DNA of 64,000 bases, taken from Nocardia sp. BSTN01. GTDB taxonomy: Bacteria > Actinomycetota > Actinomycetes > Mycobacteriales > Mycobacteriaceae. The translations under genes and the position numbers were made by a program. The stretch lies in contig NZ_JADKYP010000015.1 in NCBI RefSeq assembly GCF_015354405.1, positions 1-64,000 on the forward strand, given 5' to 3'. The notes under the pieces are model-generated. The model saw nothing but the letters and a program-made list of their open reading frames with translations, ran no database searches and was not told where the DNA came from. Shown in pieces: positions 26,236-35,572 of the stretch. Each line of letters begins with the position of its first letter. The first letter of the stretch is position 1.

Positions 26236-26247
26236 CGGCCGGGGCGA

Positions 26248-27015
26248 TCACGCATCGGACTCCGGCATCGCGTCATCTCGCACAGGCGGCGGGAGGCCCC
26301 ATGCGGCCGTCCGCAGATGGGTTCCGTCGTTGTGCCACTGCGTAATCGAGGCATTGGGCACAGGCGGCGGAGCGTCGAGGGGCGTCGCTCCGACACCGGC
26401 CAGGACATGGGCGGCGGTGACGACGACCGCGTCGTGGGCGACGATCAGAATCCGCTCCGCGGTGGTTCGGTCGAGCCCGGTGAGCAGATCACGCATGCGT
26501 AGCGCGACATCGGCCACCGACTCTCCGCCCGGCGGCCGATAGAACCACTCGCCGAGCCGGGTGCGGCGCTCGTACTCCTGCGGCGCGTGGCGCCGAATGG
26601 CTTGCGGCGGAAACAATTCGAAGACACCCATCTCGCGGTCGCGGCAGCGTTCGTCGACCACGACGGGAACGGCGCCGGATCCCTCGCTGAGGCCGTTGGC
26701 AGTGCGGGCCATCGTCGCCCAGGTCTGCCGGGCACGCAGATACGGTGAGCACACCACCAGCTGCGGTGCCCGGTTCGGGGCCAGACCCGCCAGCCACCGT
26801 CCGAGCCGAGCGGCTTGCTCGTATCCAGTAGGCGTCAACTCGACGTCGGCGTCGCTACCCGGGAAAACCTCGTCGGCACCGGCGCTGAATGCGGCATTGG
26901 CTCGGCTTTCACCGTGGCGGATGATCCAGAGGTCGCGCATGCGATATCGCGGCGGAATCGCGGCCGAGGGAACGGACGGGAATGCGCTCGACGGGTCGGG
27001 ACCCATTGCCGTCAT
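26248..27015 (-). CDS. Histidine phosphatase family protein
   Basis: 255 residues of the phosphoglycerate-mutase-like superfamily. Catalytic motif LWIIRHGESRAN (phospho-accepting His in RHG), SPYLRARQT, a PGGES loop and the second His in VAHDAVVV. ATG 27015 is chosen because GGGAGAG stands before it; the open frame continues 21 codons further. Possible substrates are sugar phosphates or nucleotides and cannot be read from the sequence. It lies in the same direction as the TetR gene at 27159 but with a 143-nt gap, so probably its own unit. Confidence 0.9.
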   Translation of the reverse strand: MTAMGPDPSSAFPSVPSAAIPPRYRMRDLWIIRHGESRANAAFSAGADEVFPGSDADVELTPTGYEQAARLGRWLAGLAPNRAPQLVVCSPYLRARQTWATMARTANGLSEGSGAVPVVVDERCRDREMGVFELFPPQAIRRHAPQEYERRTRLGEWFYRPPGGESVADVALRMRDLLTGLDRTTAERILIVAHDAVVVTAAHVLAGVGATPLDAPPPVPNASITQWHNDGTHLRTAAWGLPPPVRDDAMPESDA

Positions 27016-27158
27016 CCGACTCTCCCTTTCGGTCCCGCCGCGCGACCAGGGTGCGCGTGTTCGGCGGGTTGTGTTCACGGGTTCGTTCCAGCATGCCCGA
27101 TCAGCTGTCCCGGGCTACCGAGCAGGCTCCACCGCCGCGCCGGCCGAAGCCGTGTGAT

Positions 27159-27779
27159 TCAGCGTGTCGCGCCGATGGAGAAGACGATGTCGATCAGGCG
27201 GGTAAATCGGGTGGTCAGGTCGTCGGCGGATTCTTCGGGATGGGCACGCGCCCAGGCCATGACCGCGTCGACCGCGGCGGTCCAGATGCCGGCGAGCGCT
27301 TCGATATCGCGTTCGTCGGTGTCGCCCAGGGCGTCGAGGAATCGGCGCACGCCCGAGTCGGCGTGTGCGGCGATCCGGTTGCGGTAGCCGTGCACCAGAT
27401 CGGCCACCGCGCCGGTCGCCGGGGCGGTCGGGTCGTGGATGATCCGCCAGGCGGTGCGGTCGGGGCCGAGGGTGTCGAAGAGGCCGCGCAGTGCGTTACC
27501 CGGCATCGCGAAAGGTGCTGTGGCGGGATTCATTTCGTCATCGAGGCGTTCCAGGAGCGGGTCCGCCAAGGCGGTCAGGCACTCCGCGTAGAGCTGTTCC
27601 TTCGAGGTGAAGTGCTGATAGACCAGCGCCTTCGAGATGCCCGCGCGCCCGGCGATCGACACCATCGATACGGCGGCGAACCCGCGTTCGGCGAACTCCC
27701 GCATGGCGGCGATGAGGATCTCCTCGCGGCGGTCCCGCGCGGGCATGCCCTTGGTTCCGAGTCCGGCGGCCGTTGACAT
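27159..27779 (-). CDS. TetR family regulator
   Basis: 206 residues. N-terminal HTH: REEILIAAMREFAERGFAAV, SMVSIAGRAGISKALVYQHF and TSKEQLYAECL, the standard TetR layout at about 17-64, followed by a helical ligand domain. It is divergent from the hydroxylase gene at 27856; the 76 nt between contain a perfect palindrome (27792-27827) that is the obvious operator. Likely represses itself and the hydroxylase. Confidence 0.92.
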   Translation of the reverse strand: MSTAAGLGTKGMPARDRREEILIAAMREFAERGFAAVSMVSIAGRAGISKALVYQHFTSKEQLYAECLTALADPLLERLDDEMNPATAPFAMPGNALRGLFDTLGPDRTAWRIIHDPTAPATGAVADLVHGYRNRIAAHADSGVRRFLDALGDTDERDIEALAGIWTAAVDAVMAWARAHPEESADDLTTRFTRLIDIVFSIGATR

Positions 27780-27791
27780 GCGCCCGAACTT

Positions 27792-27827
27792 ACCCTACGG
27801 TCACTTCCATTGAAGTGACCGTAGGGT
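27792..27827. promoter_or_regulatory. TetR operator: perfect 16-bp-arm palindrome
   Basis: ACCCTACGGTCACTTC (27792-27807) and its exact complement GAAGTGACCGTAGGGT (27812-27827) flank a 4-nt spacer CATT. It fills the middle of the gap between tetR and the hydroxylase and must overlap promoter elements of both. The length suggests two TetR dimers bound side by side. Confidence 0.85.
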
Positions 27828-27855
27828 CATATAGTCGTTCCGGAGAGTGCCTGCG

Positions 27856-28737
27856 ATGACCCTGTGGGAACAGATCAACCAGCCGGTGACCTACGCGGTG
27901 CCGTTCTTCGTGCTCGCGATGGTTCTGGAGATCGCCGCGCTGCGCGGTCATGCCGAGGATCGCGCCGGCTACGACGTGACCGATGCGCGAACCAGCCTGA
28001 CCATGGGTTTCGTCTCCCTGTTCGTCAGCGGTGCCGCGAAATTCGCCGCACTCGTCGGCTACGCCGTGCTGTACGTGCACGCGCCGTGGCAGGTCGATCC
28101 GCGCAATCCGCTGTCGTGGCTCGCGGTCATGCTCGCGGTCGATCTGCTCTGGTACGCCTATCACCGCCTCGCGCATCGCGTCCGGGTGGTGTGGGCGGCA
28201 CATCAGGTGCACCACAACAGCCGGTACTTCAACTACGCGACGGCACTGCGCCAGAAATGGAATCCGTGGTTCGAACTCCTGGCCTGGGTACCGCTACCGC
28301 TGTTGGGCGTGCCGCCGTGGATGATCTTCACGGCCTGGTCGTTCAACCTGATCTACCAGTTCTGGGTGCACACCGAGACCATCGGGAAGCTGCCCCGATG
28401 GTTCGAATTCGTCTTCAACACGCCGTCCCATCACCGCGTGCACCATGCCAGCGATCGGGAGTATCTGGATCGCAACTACGGCGGCATCCTGATCCTGTGG
28501 GATCGCATGTTCGGCACATTTCGCGCCGAAACCTTCCGCCCCACCTACGGGCTCACGAAGAACATCGAGAGCTCGAACGTCCTCACGCTCCAGTACTACG
28601 AATTCGGCGCGCTGTGGCGAGACCTGCGTTCCACCAGACGTATTCGCGAATGGGCCGGATATGTGTTCGGGCCACCGGGATGGCAGCCCGGCGCCGCAGA
28701 TACGAGTGAGACCGGTGATCGGCTACCTCCTCGCTGA
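27856..28737 (+). CDS. Sterol desaturase / fatty acid hydroxylase superfamily protein
   Basis: 293 residues, integral membrane di-iron enzyme. Histidine clusters: YHRLAH (HxxxH), HQVHHN and HHRVHHAS, with the FxxW-type spacing of the ERG3/fatty acid hydroxylase superfamily, and several transmembrane segments (about 10-30, 45-70, 90-110 and 150-175). ATG 27856 is preferred over GTG 27847 as GGAG lies 10 nt before it. Probably hydroxylates or desaturates a lipid; control by the divergent TetR is expected from the shared operator. Confidence 0.9.
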   Translation: MTLWEQINQPVTYAVPFFVLAMVLEIAALRGHAEDRAGYDVTDARTSLTMGFVSLFVSGAAKFAALVGYAVLYVHAPWQVDPRNPLSWLAVMLAVDLLWYAYHRLAHRVRVVWAAHQVHHNSRYFNYATALRQKWNPWFELLAWVPLPLLGVPPWMIFTAWSFNLIYQFWVHTETIGKLPRWFEFVFNTPSHHRVHHASDREYLDRNYGGILILWDRMFGTFRAETFRPTYGLTKNIESSNVLTLQYYEFGALWRDLRSTRRIREWAGYVFGPPGWQPGAADTSETGDRLPPR

Positions 28738-28840
28738 CCGTTCCGGCATCAGCTCCGGCCGCACGCGCCCGGCGAGGTTCGGGAGCCGACGCATTCCGAT
28801 CTGCTGGAGGATTCGACGAACATCCGCCCATGATCGGCGG

Positions 28841-28861
28841 CGGTAACCGAGTCGGTTACCG
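28841..28861. promoter_or_regulatory. Palindrome at start of gluconokinase gene
   Basis: CGGTAACCG and CGGTTACCG (perfect 9-bp arms) with spacer AGT. The last base is the G of the GTG at 28861. A repressor bound here would block transcription or translation start of the kinase. No regulator gene is adjacent, so it would act in trans. Confidence 0.65.
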
Positions 28862-29388
28862 TGCCAGGGGTGACCGACCGTTTTCCTCCGCTCTGTGTGG
28901 TCGTGATGGGGGTCTCCGGCACCGGGAAATCGACGGTCGGCCGTCTGCTTGCCGACCGGCTCGGTAGTCCGTTCGCGGATGCGGACGATCTGCACTCCCC
29001 TGCCAATATCGCGAAGATGTCCGCGGGTATCGCGCTGACGGATGAGGATCGCGCACCGTGGCTGGCGGCGGTGGGGCGCTGGTTGCACGATCGGATGGTC
29101 GAGAAGAGCGGCGGTGTGATCGCCTGCTCGGCGCTGAAGCGGAGTTATCGCGATATCTTGCGGACGGCCGCGCCCGAAGTGTTCTTCGTGCATTTGACCG
29201 CGGAACGCGAGGAATTGATCGAGCGCGTGACCGGCCGCAGCGGCCACTACATGCCCGCCTCCCTGGTCGATTCGCAACTGCGGACGCTCGAGCCACTGGA
29301 CGGCGCCGAACGCGGGGTTGTTCTCCACACCGATCGCACACCGGAAGTCCTCGCGGAGAATGCCGCTGCGCTGCTGCACATCGGGTAG
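28861..29388 (+). CDS. gntK: Gluconokinase, GntK/IdnK type
   Basis: 175 residues. Phosphorylates gluconate to 6-phosphogluconate, feeding the pentose phosphate pathway. P-loop MGVSGTGKSTVG, then DADDLHSPANIAKMSAGIAL, TDEDRAPWL, CSALKRSYRD, GHYMPASLVDSQ and TLEPL are all typical. Start is GTG 28861, or GTG 28870 three codons on; neither has a clear ribosome site. No gluconate permease or dehydrogenase gene is adjacent. Confidence 0.9.
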   Translation: MPGVTDRFPPLCVVVMGVSGTGKSTVGRLLADRLGSPFADADDLHSPANIAKMSAGIALTDEDRAPWLAAVGRWLHDRMVEKSGGVIACSALKRSYRDILRTAAPEVFFVHLTAEREELIERVTGRSGHYMPASLVDSQLRTLEPLDGAERGVVLHTDRTPEVLAENAAALLHIG

Positions 29389-29482
29389 TGCGTTTCCGGG
29401 TCATCGCCGGCGGCGCACGGTCGATGTCTCGGTGATCGGGAGGTTCGCCCTGGCCCGCTGCCGGGAGTTCTAGCGTCGACGC

Positions 29483-31597
29483 GTGCCGCGCAACCAGACC
29501 TTTCCCCACCTGCTCGCCCCCGGGACGATCGGGCCGATGTCCGTCCCCAACCGCGTCGTTCTACCCGCGATGGATATGAACCTCTGCGAGGACGGGGAGA
29601 TCGAGCAGGGCGATATCGATCATTTCGTCGCCCGCGCAGCCGGTGGGACGGGGCTGATCATCACCGGATGCTGTGCTGTCGCCTATCCGGTGGGGTGTGC
29701 GAGCACCAAGGAACCCGGGCTGTCCGAGGATCGGTTCATTCCCGGTCTGCGCGCGCTCGCGGACGCGGTGCACGCCGCGGGCAGCACATTGTGTGTGCAG
29801 ATGACGCACCACGGGAAGATCGCCCGGATCGATACCGTGCAAGGGCGGCCACTGCTGGTTCCGTCGGCGCCGCGCGGCTCGTCGGATATGTCGGCGCTGG
29901 CCGACAACACCCCGGAAGAACTGCAGAAACTGGCGGCTGTCACGGGTGGTAAGCAGGCCACCTATCGCGAAGCCACGCAGGACGATATCGATTGGGTGGT
30001 GCGGTGTTTCGCGGAGGCTGCGGGGCGGGTGCAGGCAGCCGGTGGCGACGCCGTCGAAATTCATTGCGCGCACGGATACATCCTCGGCGGCTTTCTGAGC
30101 CGGGCGGACAACAAGCGGACCGACGACTACGGTGGCTCGCTGGTGAATCGGGCGCGGTTGGCGGTCGAGGTGATTCGCGCGGTGAAGGCGGAGGTCGGCG
30201 ATGCGCTGGCGATTCTGGTGCGGATCGCGGGGCGTGAATTCGGAGAGGACGGTGCGCTGACCACCGAGGAGGCGAAGCAGGCTTCGGCGCTGTTCGAGGC
30301 GGCCGGCGCGGATGCCATTCATGTCACCGGCTGGGGCCGAAACCCGTTCTCCAACTTCACCGACGGGCCACTCCCCGACCGCGTGGGCGCCTATACGGAA
30401 TTGGCGGGCGAGGTGAAGAAGGCCGTCTCAATTCCCGTGATCGCTGTCGGCCGGGTATTGCCGGAGATCGGCGAGCAGGTGATCGCCGAGGGGAAGGCGG
30501 ATTTCGCGGCGATGGGGCGGCAATTGCTCGCCGATCCGGAATTGGTGAACAAACTCCGCGCCGGTACACCGCAGAACATTCGGCCCTGCATCAATTGCTA
30601 TGTGTGCGTTCAGGAGAACTTCTGGGACGACACCCCATTGTGTGCGGTGAACCCGGCCCTCGGTGACGAGAACGTCCTTCCGTTGGTTCGCAGCACGACA
30701 TCGAAACGGATCGTCGTGGTCGGGGCCGGTCCCGGCGGACTCGAAATCGCCCGTCTCGCCGCCGAGCGCGGACACCGAGTGACGGTGCTGGACAAGGCGG
30801 AACGCCTCGGAGGCACTCTCTGGTTCTCCAGCCTGACCACGCCCGACAACGAGCGCCTGCTGAACTGGCTGAAGGGCCAGGTCGAGCAACTCGATATCGA
30901 CATCCGGTTGAAGACCGAGGCGACCGTGCCGTTGATCCAGGCGCTGAAGCCCGACGTGGTCGTCGTGGCTACCGGCGCGGTGCGGGATCGCCCGGCGGTA
31001 CCCGGCAGCGATCTGCCGCACGTGCATACCGGTGACACGTTGCGCGCCTTGATGACCGGTGTCGGAGACGTATCCCGGGTGCCGCCGTTGCTGCGCACCG
31101 TCGCGAAGCTGGGCAAGGTTTCCGGCATCACGAAGAGCCCCGCCGCGATCCGATCGGTGACGCGCAGATTCCTGCCGATGGGCAAGAATGTGGTCGTGAT
31201 CGGAGGTTCGCTTGTCGGACTGGAACTTTCGGAGTTCCTGGCCGAACGCGGACGCACCGTGACGGTACTCGAGGAAGGTCAGCAGCTGGGTGTGCCGATG
31301 GCGATGCCTCGGCGGTGGACCGCCGTTCGGCATGCGGGCGAGGCGGGCGTCACCATTCACCGGCACGCGACCGTACAGCGAATCACCGAGCGGCACGTGG
31401 AATTTCGCGTCGGGGACCGGACGTCGACCGCGGCGGCGGACCTGGTTGTGGTCGCCTCGGGTGTCTCCGCGCAAGCGCCACTGGCCGATGTGCTGGCGGG
31501 GCTGGTTCCCGAGGTACACGTCGTGGGTGACGCCGGATCGGTCGACTACATCGAGGGTGCGATCCACTCGGCGTGGAAAGTCGCGGCGGCGCTGTAG
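29483..31597 (+). CDS. NADH:flavin oxidoreductase, 2,4-dienoyl-CoA reductase-like
   Basis: 704 residues with the three-part layout of bacterial 2,4-dienoyl-CoA reductase and trimethylamine dehydrogenase. An OYE-type FMN TIM barrel (about 1-370) has EIHCAHGYILGGFLS. A [4Fe-4S] cluster is bound by CINCYVC and the following C in PLCAVN. A flavin/NAD(P) domain has IVVVGAGPGGLEIARLAAER and a second Rossmann motif VVVIGGSLVGLELSEF. GTG start at 29483. Probably reduces an unsaturated CoA ester or related enone using NAD(P)H. It is a single gene, convergent with an SDR. Confidence 0.9.
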   Translation: MPRNQTFPHLLAPGTIGPMSVPNRVVLPAMDMNLCEDGEIEQGDIDHFVARAAGGTGLIITGCCAVAYPVGCASTKEPGLSEDRFIPGLRALADAVHAAGSTLCVQMTHHGKIARIDTVQGRPLLVPSAPRGSSDMSALADNTPEELQKLAAVTGGKQATYREATQDDIDWVVRCFAEAAGRVQAAGGDAVEIHCAHGYILGGFLSRADNKRTDDYGGSLVNRARLAVEVIRAVKAEVGDALAILVRIAGREFGEDGALTTEEAKQASALFEAAGADAIHVTGWGRNPFSNFTDGPLPDRVGAYTELAGEVKKAVSIPVIAVGRVLPEIGEQVIAEGKADFAAMGRQLLADPELVNKLRAGTPQNIRPCINCYVCVQENFWDDTPLCAVNPALGDENVLPLVRSTTSKRIVVVGAGPGGLEIARLAAERGHRVTVLDKAERLGGTLWFSSLTTPDNERLLNWLKGQVEQLDIDIRLKTEATVPLIQALKPDVVVVATGAVRDRPAVPGSDLPHVHTGDTLRALMTGVGDVSRVPPLLRTVAKLGKVSGITKSPAAIRSVTRRFLPMGKNVVVIGGSLVGLELSEFLAERGRTVTVLEEGQQLGVPMAMPRRWTAVRHAGEAGVTIHRHATVQRITERHVEFRVGDRTSTAAADLVVVASGVSAQAPLADVLAGLVPEVHVVGDAGSVDYIEGAIHSAWKVAAAL

Positions 31598-31612
31598 ATC
31601 GGCGCGGCGCGG

Positions 31613-32575
31613 TCATGCCGGTGCCGGGCTGTCCACAACCGGGAACCGAAGACCGACCAACTCCTCGGAGGCCGCCCAGATCCGGCGCGCGTCGTCCTGG
31701 CCGCGCAGGCGCGAATACAGCTCCTGCTCGGCCGGCGGGCCGGACAGGTGGCGAAACCCGCTCGGGCCGTAGAGACGGCCGCCTTCGGCATCGGGCGACG
31801 TCGCGGCGTACAGCGCGGGCAGCAGGGCCGATTCCACCTTGCCGAACAGGATGCCGCGCTCGGCCAGCGCACGGATGACCCGGACGAGCAGGGTGTCGCG
31901 GTCGCGACCCACCTCCGGGCGCGCGGCGAGAAGATTCGTCGGCGTCACCCCGGGGTGGGACAGGTTGCTCGTGATACCCCAGCCGCCGGCCCGACTGCGC
32001 CGTTCCAGCTCGAGCCCGAACAGGCCGACGGCGATCTTCGACTGGCTGTAGGCCCGGTTGCCGTTGTAGCTGCGCTCCCATTGCAGGTCCTCCCAGTTGA
32101 TGGCGTGCTGGTCGGCGGCGATGCTGATCTGCGAGGTCACCCGGGCCTTGCCCGCGCGCAGCAGCGGAAGCAGGCGGGCGACCAGGGCGACATGGCCGAG
32201 GTGGTTGGTGCCGAACTGCAGCTCGAAACCGTCCTCGGTGGTCTGCCGGTCGGGGGGTGTCATGACCCCGGCGTTGTTCATCAGGATGTGAATCGGGCGG
32301 GCCTCGGCGAGGAGCCGGTCCGCGAGACCGGCGACGGACGCCAGGGAGGACAGATCCAGATCACGCAGGGAGATCTCGGCATCGGGGCACTGCCGGCGGA
32401 TCGTCGCCATCGCGGCCTCTCCCTTGCGCGGATTGCGGACCGGCAGGATCACCTCGGCGCCCGCGACCGCGAGTCGAGTGGCCAGGCCCAGCCCGACACC
32501 GTCACTGCCGCCGGTGACCACCGCGAGTTTGCCCGTGAGGTCGGGAACCGGGATATCAGGTGTGGTGGCAGCCAT
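31613..32575 (-). CDS. SDR family oxidoreductase
   Basis: 320 residues of the classical-to-extended short-chain dehydrogenase type seen in retinol dehydrogenase-like proteins: [12 protein letters not shown] (NADP-binding), NNAGVM, YSQSKIA (catalytic Tyr and Lys; preceded by SQISIAA for Ser). ATG 32575 is preferred (AAGGA a few bases upstream); the open frame extends 13 more codons. Divergent from the TetR gene at 32699, which probably controls it through the two operator-like repeats between them. Confidence 0.9.
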   Translation of the reverse strand: MAATTPDIPVPDLTGKLAVVTGGSDGVGLGLATRLAVAGAEVILPVRNPRKGEAAMATIRRQCPDAEISLRDLDLSSLASVAGLADRLLAEARPIHILMNNAGVMTPPDRQTTEDGFELQFGTNHLGHVALVARLLPLLRAGKARVTSQISIAADQHAINWEDLQWERSYNGNRAYSQSKIAVGLFGLELERRSRAGGWGITSNLSHPGVTPTNLLAARPEVGRDRDTLLVRVIRALAERGILFGKVESALLPALYAATSPDAEGGRLYGPSGFRHLSGPPAEQELYSRLRGQDDARRIWAASEELVGLRFPVVDSPAPA

Positions 32576-32606
32576 TGTCCTTCTTCCGACGACATTTCGG
32601 AGAGCT

Positions 32607-32648
32607 TCTGACACCTGTCAGATTAAGCGTATTCTGACGGCTGTCAAG
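32607..32648. promoter_or_regulatory. Two TetR-type operator copies
   Basis: TCTGACA-CC-TGTCAGA (32607-32622) is a perfect palindrome. A second, imperfect copy TCTGACGGCTGTCAA starts 26 bp further (32633). They lie between the divergent SDR and TetR genes; TGACA-nn-TGTCA cores are common TetR-family sites. Likely autoregulation plus control of the SDR. Confidence 0.75.
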
Positions 32649-32698
32649 TACACCGTCCCCGCATCCGGCCCGGACGCAGCCCTCAGGACAATGAACCC

Positions 32699-33367
32699 AT
32701 GGCGATAGCAGAGTCGACGACCGAGGCGGCCCGGGGGCCGGGGCGTCCCGGGGCAGGCGCGCGCCCGGTGCCGGCCGAGAGCGAAATCCTGCGACGAGGA
32801 ATGGAAGCCTTCGCCGAACTCGGCTACGACCGGACCTCGGCGCGCGAGCTCGCGAGACGGCTCGGCGTCAGCCACAACTTCATCAACGACCGCTACGGAT
32901 CCAAGGCCAACTTCTGGCGCGCGGTCGTGGACTCGGCACTGGCGGACGATCAGCGCGAACGGCAGCAGATCCTCGACGCCGAGATGGACGACGCCGAGCG
33001 AGTTCGAGCGATGATCGTCCACTTCTACGAAGCCGCCGTCGAGACGCCACTGTTCGGCCGCCTGCTGGCCGACGAATTCGGCCGCGAGTCCGAACGGCTG
33101 GATTATCTGTACGAGAACTACGTGGCGCCGACGCTGGGCCCGCTCGTCCCGGCTGTCGAACGGCTCGCAGCGGCGGGCCGCATGCCGGCCGTGCCGATGG
33201 ATGTGCTCTTCTTCGCGGTCATCAGTCCGGTGGCCGGGCTGGTGCAACTGCCCCTCGCACACCGGCTCGGGCGGGCTGCGCCGGTCACCCGGGAGACACA
33301 GATGCGGAGCGCGCGCGAACTCGCCGACCTGATCGCGACGGGGTTGCTCGGCCGGCCGTTCGCCTAA
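32699..33367 (+). CDS. TetR family regulator
   Basis: 222 residues. HTH at about 28-75 (EILRRGMEAFAELGYDRTSA, RELARRLGVSHNFINDRYGS, KANFWRAVVDSAL), followed by a helical effector domain. A Gly/Pro/Arg-rich leader precedes the HTH. It is divergent from the SDR at 31613-32575, with two TGACA-type palindromes between; its 3' end overlaps the hydrolase gene on the opposite strand by 4 nt. Confidence 0.92.
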   Translation: MAIAESTTEAARGPGRPGAGARPVPAESEILRRGMEAFAELGYDRTSARELARRLGVSHNFINDRYGSKANFWRAVVDSALADDQRERQQILDAEMDDAERVRAMIVHFYEAAVETPLFGRLLADEFGRESERLDYLYENYVAPTLGPLVPAVERLAAAGRMPAVPMDVLFFAVISPVAGLVQLPLAHRLGRAAPVTRETQMRSARELADLIATGLLGRPFA

Positions 33368-34254
33368 CCGAAGAACGTCAGCAGTCGCGTGGTCAGCCAC
33401 TCCGGCTGTTCTTCCGGCACGAAATGACCGCAGTCCGGGATCATCTCCAGCTCCATCGCATCGGCGTAGTCGTGGTAGCGGTCGGGGACGCCCTCCGAGA
33501 GCGGGTCGCGAGCACCGTTGAGATGAAGAGTCGGAACCCGCAGCCGAAGCATGCGATAGTGCCGCAGAAAATGTGGGACCTCGTGCAACACCACATTCCG
33601 ATTGAAATCGGCCGTCGCGGCATATGCGTCGGGAGTGTGCATCCGCTCCTGGTACACCGCTATCTCGCCGGAACTGTAGCGGCCGTGGTAGCGCCAGGCA
33701 TCCAAACTGCGGCGACTGAGTCGATCTTGCAGTCGACGCGAGTTGCCCTGCGCCGCAAGCAGATACACATGCCACGGGCGCAGGAGCACCGGAAGGCTGA
33801 TGCCGTCGGCCGTCCACGGATGAACACCGGCGAGGGCTACGAACCGCTCGAACCGGTCCGGCCAGTTCAAACAGGCGCGATACCCGGCCACGAGTCCCCA
33901 ATCCCGCCCGACGATCCGCGCCCGGCGCACCCCGAGATGGTCCATCAACTCGACCACATCGCGTGCCAGCCGCTCGAAGGTGTATCCACCACGAGGCCCC
34001 TGTGACCAACCGAGCCCGCGAATGTCCGGGCAGATCACGCGGTAATGCGCAGACAGCGGGCCGATGAGGTGACGCCATTCCCACCAGTGCTGCGGCCAGC
34101 CGTGCAGGAGGATCAGCGGATCACCGGTGCCCGCTGTCGCGTAGTGCATGCGCAGGCCGTCGATCCGGGCGAACCGATGTTCGACATCCACTCCGATGCC
34201 GGACGACAACGATTGCAGCGCAAGAATTTCCGGGTCCGTCATTGACGTCGTCAC
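33364..34254 (-). CDS. Alpha/beta hydrolase, epoxide hydrolase-like
   Basis: 296 residues. HGWPQHWWEW (oxyanion HGxP), nucleophile elbow VGRDWGLVAG with Asp in place of Ser, and a C-terminal catalytic His (DCGHFVPEEQPE) mark an epoxide hydrolase or haloalkane dehalogenase-like member. GTG 34254 follows AGGAGGGG by 5 nt. Divergent from the HxlR-type regulator, which probably senses the same compound class. Confidence 0.9.
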   Translation of the reverse strand: MTTSMTDPEILALQSLSSGIGVDVEHRFARIDGLRMHYATAGTGDPLILLHGWPQHWWEWRHLIGPLSAHYRVICPDIRGLGWSQGPRGGYTFERLARDVVELMDHLGVRRARIVGRDWGLVAGYRACLNWPDRFERFVALAGVHPWTADGISLPVLLRPWHVYLLAAQGNSRRLQDRLSRRSLDAWRYHGRYSSGEIAVYQERMHTPDAYAATADFNRNVVLHEVPHFLRHYRMLRLRVPTLHLNGARDPLSEGVPDRYHDYADAMELEMIPDCGHFVPEEQPEWLTTRLLTFFG

Positions 34255-34345
34255 GATGCCCCTCCTGTCGTCGTTCCCGTGAGATCACGGTAACATAAGA
34301 TTTAGAAGTAAGCACTCTATGATTTTTTACCGAAAGGTCCGAGCC

Positions 34346-35014
34346 GTGACACGACGGTCCTACAACCAGTACTGCGGGCTCTCTCGCAGCCTCGACCTCG
34401 TCGGCGAGCGCTGGACGCTGCTCGTCGTGCGCGAACTGATGTCTGGGCCGAAGCGCTACTCCGACCTCGCCGACGCCCTCGACGGCATCGGCACCAGCCT
34501 CCTCGCCAACCGCATCAAGCAATTGCACGAGGACGGCCTGATCACCCGGGAGCACCTGCCGCCACCCGCAGCATCGCAGGTCTACACACTGACGCCCACG
34601 GGCCGCGAACTCGCCGCCGCCCTGGTCCCGCTCGCCCTGTGGGGGATGCGACACCGGCTGGACGAACCGCGACGCCCCGACGAGAACTACCGGGCGGAGT
34701 GGAGCTTGGTTTTCCTGGCCGCGCTCATCGATCCTGCCGATACCGTGGGTGTGCGCGTGACGGTCCAGTTCCGGCTCGACGATTCCGCCGCCGCGCTGTC
34801 CATCGAGGACGGCGCCATCCGGGTAACCCCGGGAGAAGTGGACCACGCCGACACGGTTGTCGTGACCGACCTGCGGACTCTGGCCGGCCTCGCGTACGGC
34901 CCCGTCGATCCGGTGGCGATCGGTGAGCGGGTCAGGGTCGAGGGCGACGCCGCACCCGCCCGGCTACTGATCGACCTACTGACCCGGCACCGGGAGGTGC
35001 TGCGGTTCAGCTGA
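34346..35014 (+). CDS. HxlR family regulator with C-terminal SCP2-like domain
   Basis: 222 residues. N-terminal winged helix of HxlR type: SRSLDLVGERWTLLVVRELM, GPKRYSDLADALDGIGTSLL, ANRIKQLHEDGLI. The second half (about 120-222, with VTVQFRLDDSAAALSIEDGA and ADTVVVTDLRTLAGLAYG) looks like the sterol-carrier SCP2 fold found fused to such regulators. GTG 34346 is preferred over ATG 34319 because AAGG lies 8 nt upstream. Likely controls the divergent hydrolase. Confidence 0.85.
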   Translation: MTRRSYNQYCGLSRSLDLVGERWTLLVVRELMSGPKRYSDLADALDGIGTSLLANRIKQLHEDGLITREHLPPPAASQVYTLTPTGRELAAALVPLALWGMRHRLDEPRRPDENYRAEWSLVFLAALIDPADTVGVRVTVQFRLDDSAAALSIEDGAIRVTPGEVDHADTVVVTDLRTLAGLAYGPVDPVAIGERVRVEGDAAPARLLIDLLTRHREVLRFS

Positions 35015-35567
35015 CGGCGGCTCGTCGCCTCGGACTGTCGCGTTCTCGCAGCGCGATGTTCTCGGCTGTCCCGACGCGGAGGACGGCGCGCGTGAACAGG
35101 CGTGCCCCCCAGCGCATTCCACGCCCGGTACCGACCAGGAACACCACGATCGCCGCCGCACCCAGTGCGCAGCGCAGCCAGTACGCCGCGCCGACCGGGG
35201 CCTCCCCCATGGCCGCGTGCAGCCCGTTCTGCCATGCCGCGGCGCGCACGACGACCGCCGTCACCACGAATCCGCAGAGCAGCAGGATCGGGACGCGGTG
35301 GCGGCCGAAGCGTTCATCGATATCGATACGCCAGTGGCCCAGTGTCATACGCACCACACCGGCCACTCCGATGGCGAGTGCCACCGGCACACCGGTCACG
35401 ATGGCCTGGGATACCGAGGTGCGCGGCAGGACGGCCGGAAGCAGCGATATCACGACGGCGAGGGTGACGGCGACGACGGTATCGACGCGCGGTCGCACGT
35501 GGAGGGACCGATGCCGGCGCGGCTGCGTCGTCGCGTCGGCCCGTGAGGTCGTGCTCTGCACTGTCAT
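35007..35567 (-). CDS. Membrane protein similar to alpha/beta-hydrolase_9 N-terminal domain
   Basis: 186 residues with about four transmembrane helices (about 30-50, 55-72, 92-112 and 130-152), resembling the N-terminal membrane domain (Abhydrolase_9_N) of larger actinobacterial hydrolases, but without the catalytic domain. ATG 35567 starts 5 nt after the stop of the phospholipase-like gene, so the two form an operon. It ends in an 8-nt convergent overlap with the HxlR gene. Either a natural stand-alone membrane partner or a shortened relative. Confidence 0.7.
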   Translation of the reverse strand: MTVQSTTSRADATTQPRRHRSLHVRPRVDTVVAVTLAVVISLLPAVLPRTSVSQAIVTGVPVALAIGVAGVVRMTLGHWRIDIDERFGRHRVPILLLCGFVVTAVVVRAAAWQNGLHAAMGEAPVGAAYWLRCALGAAAIVVFLVGTGRGMRWGARLFTRAVLRVGTAENIALRERDSPRRRAAVS

Positions 35568-35572
35568 GGCGG

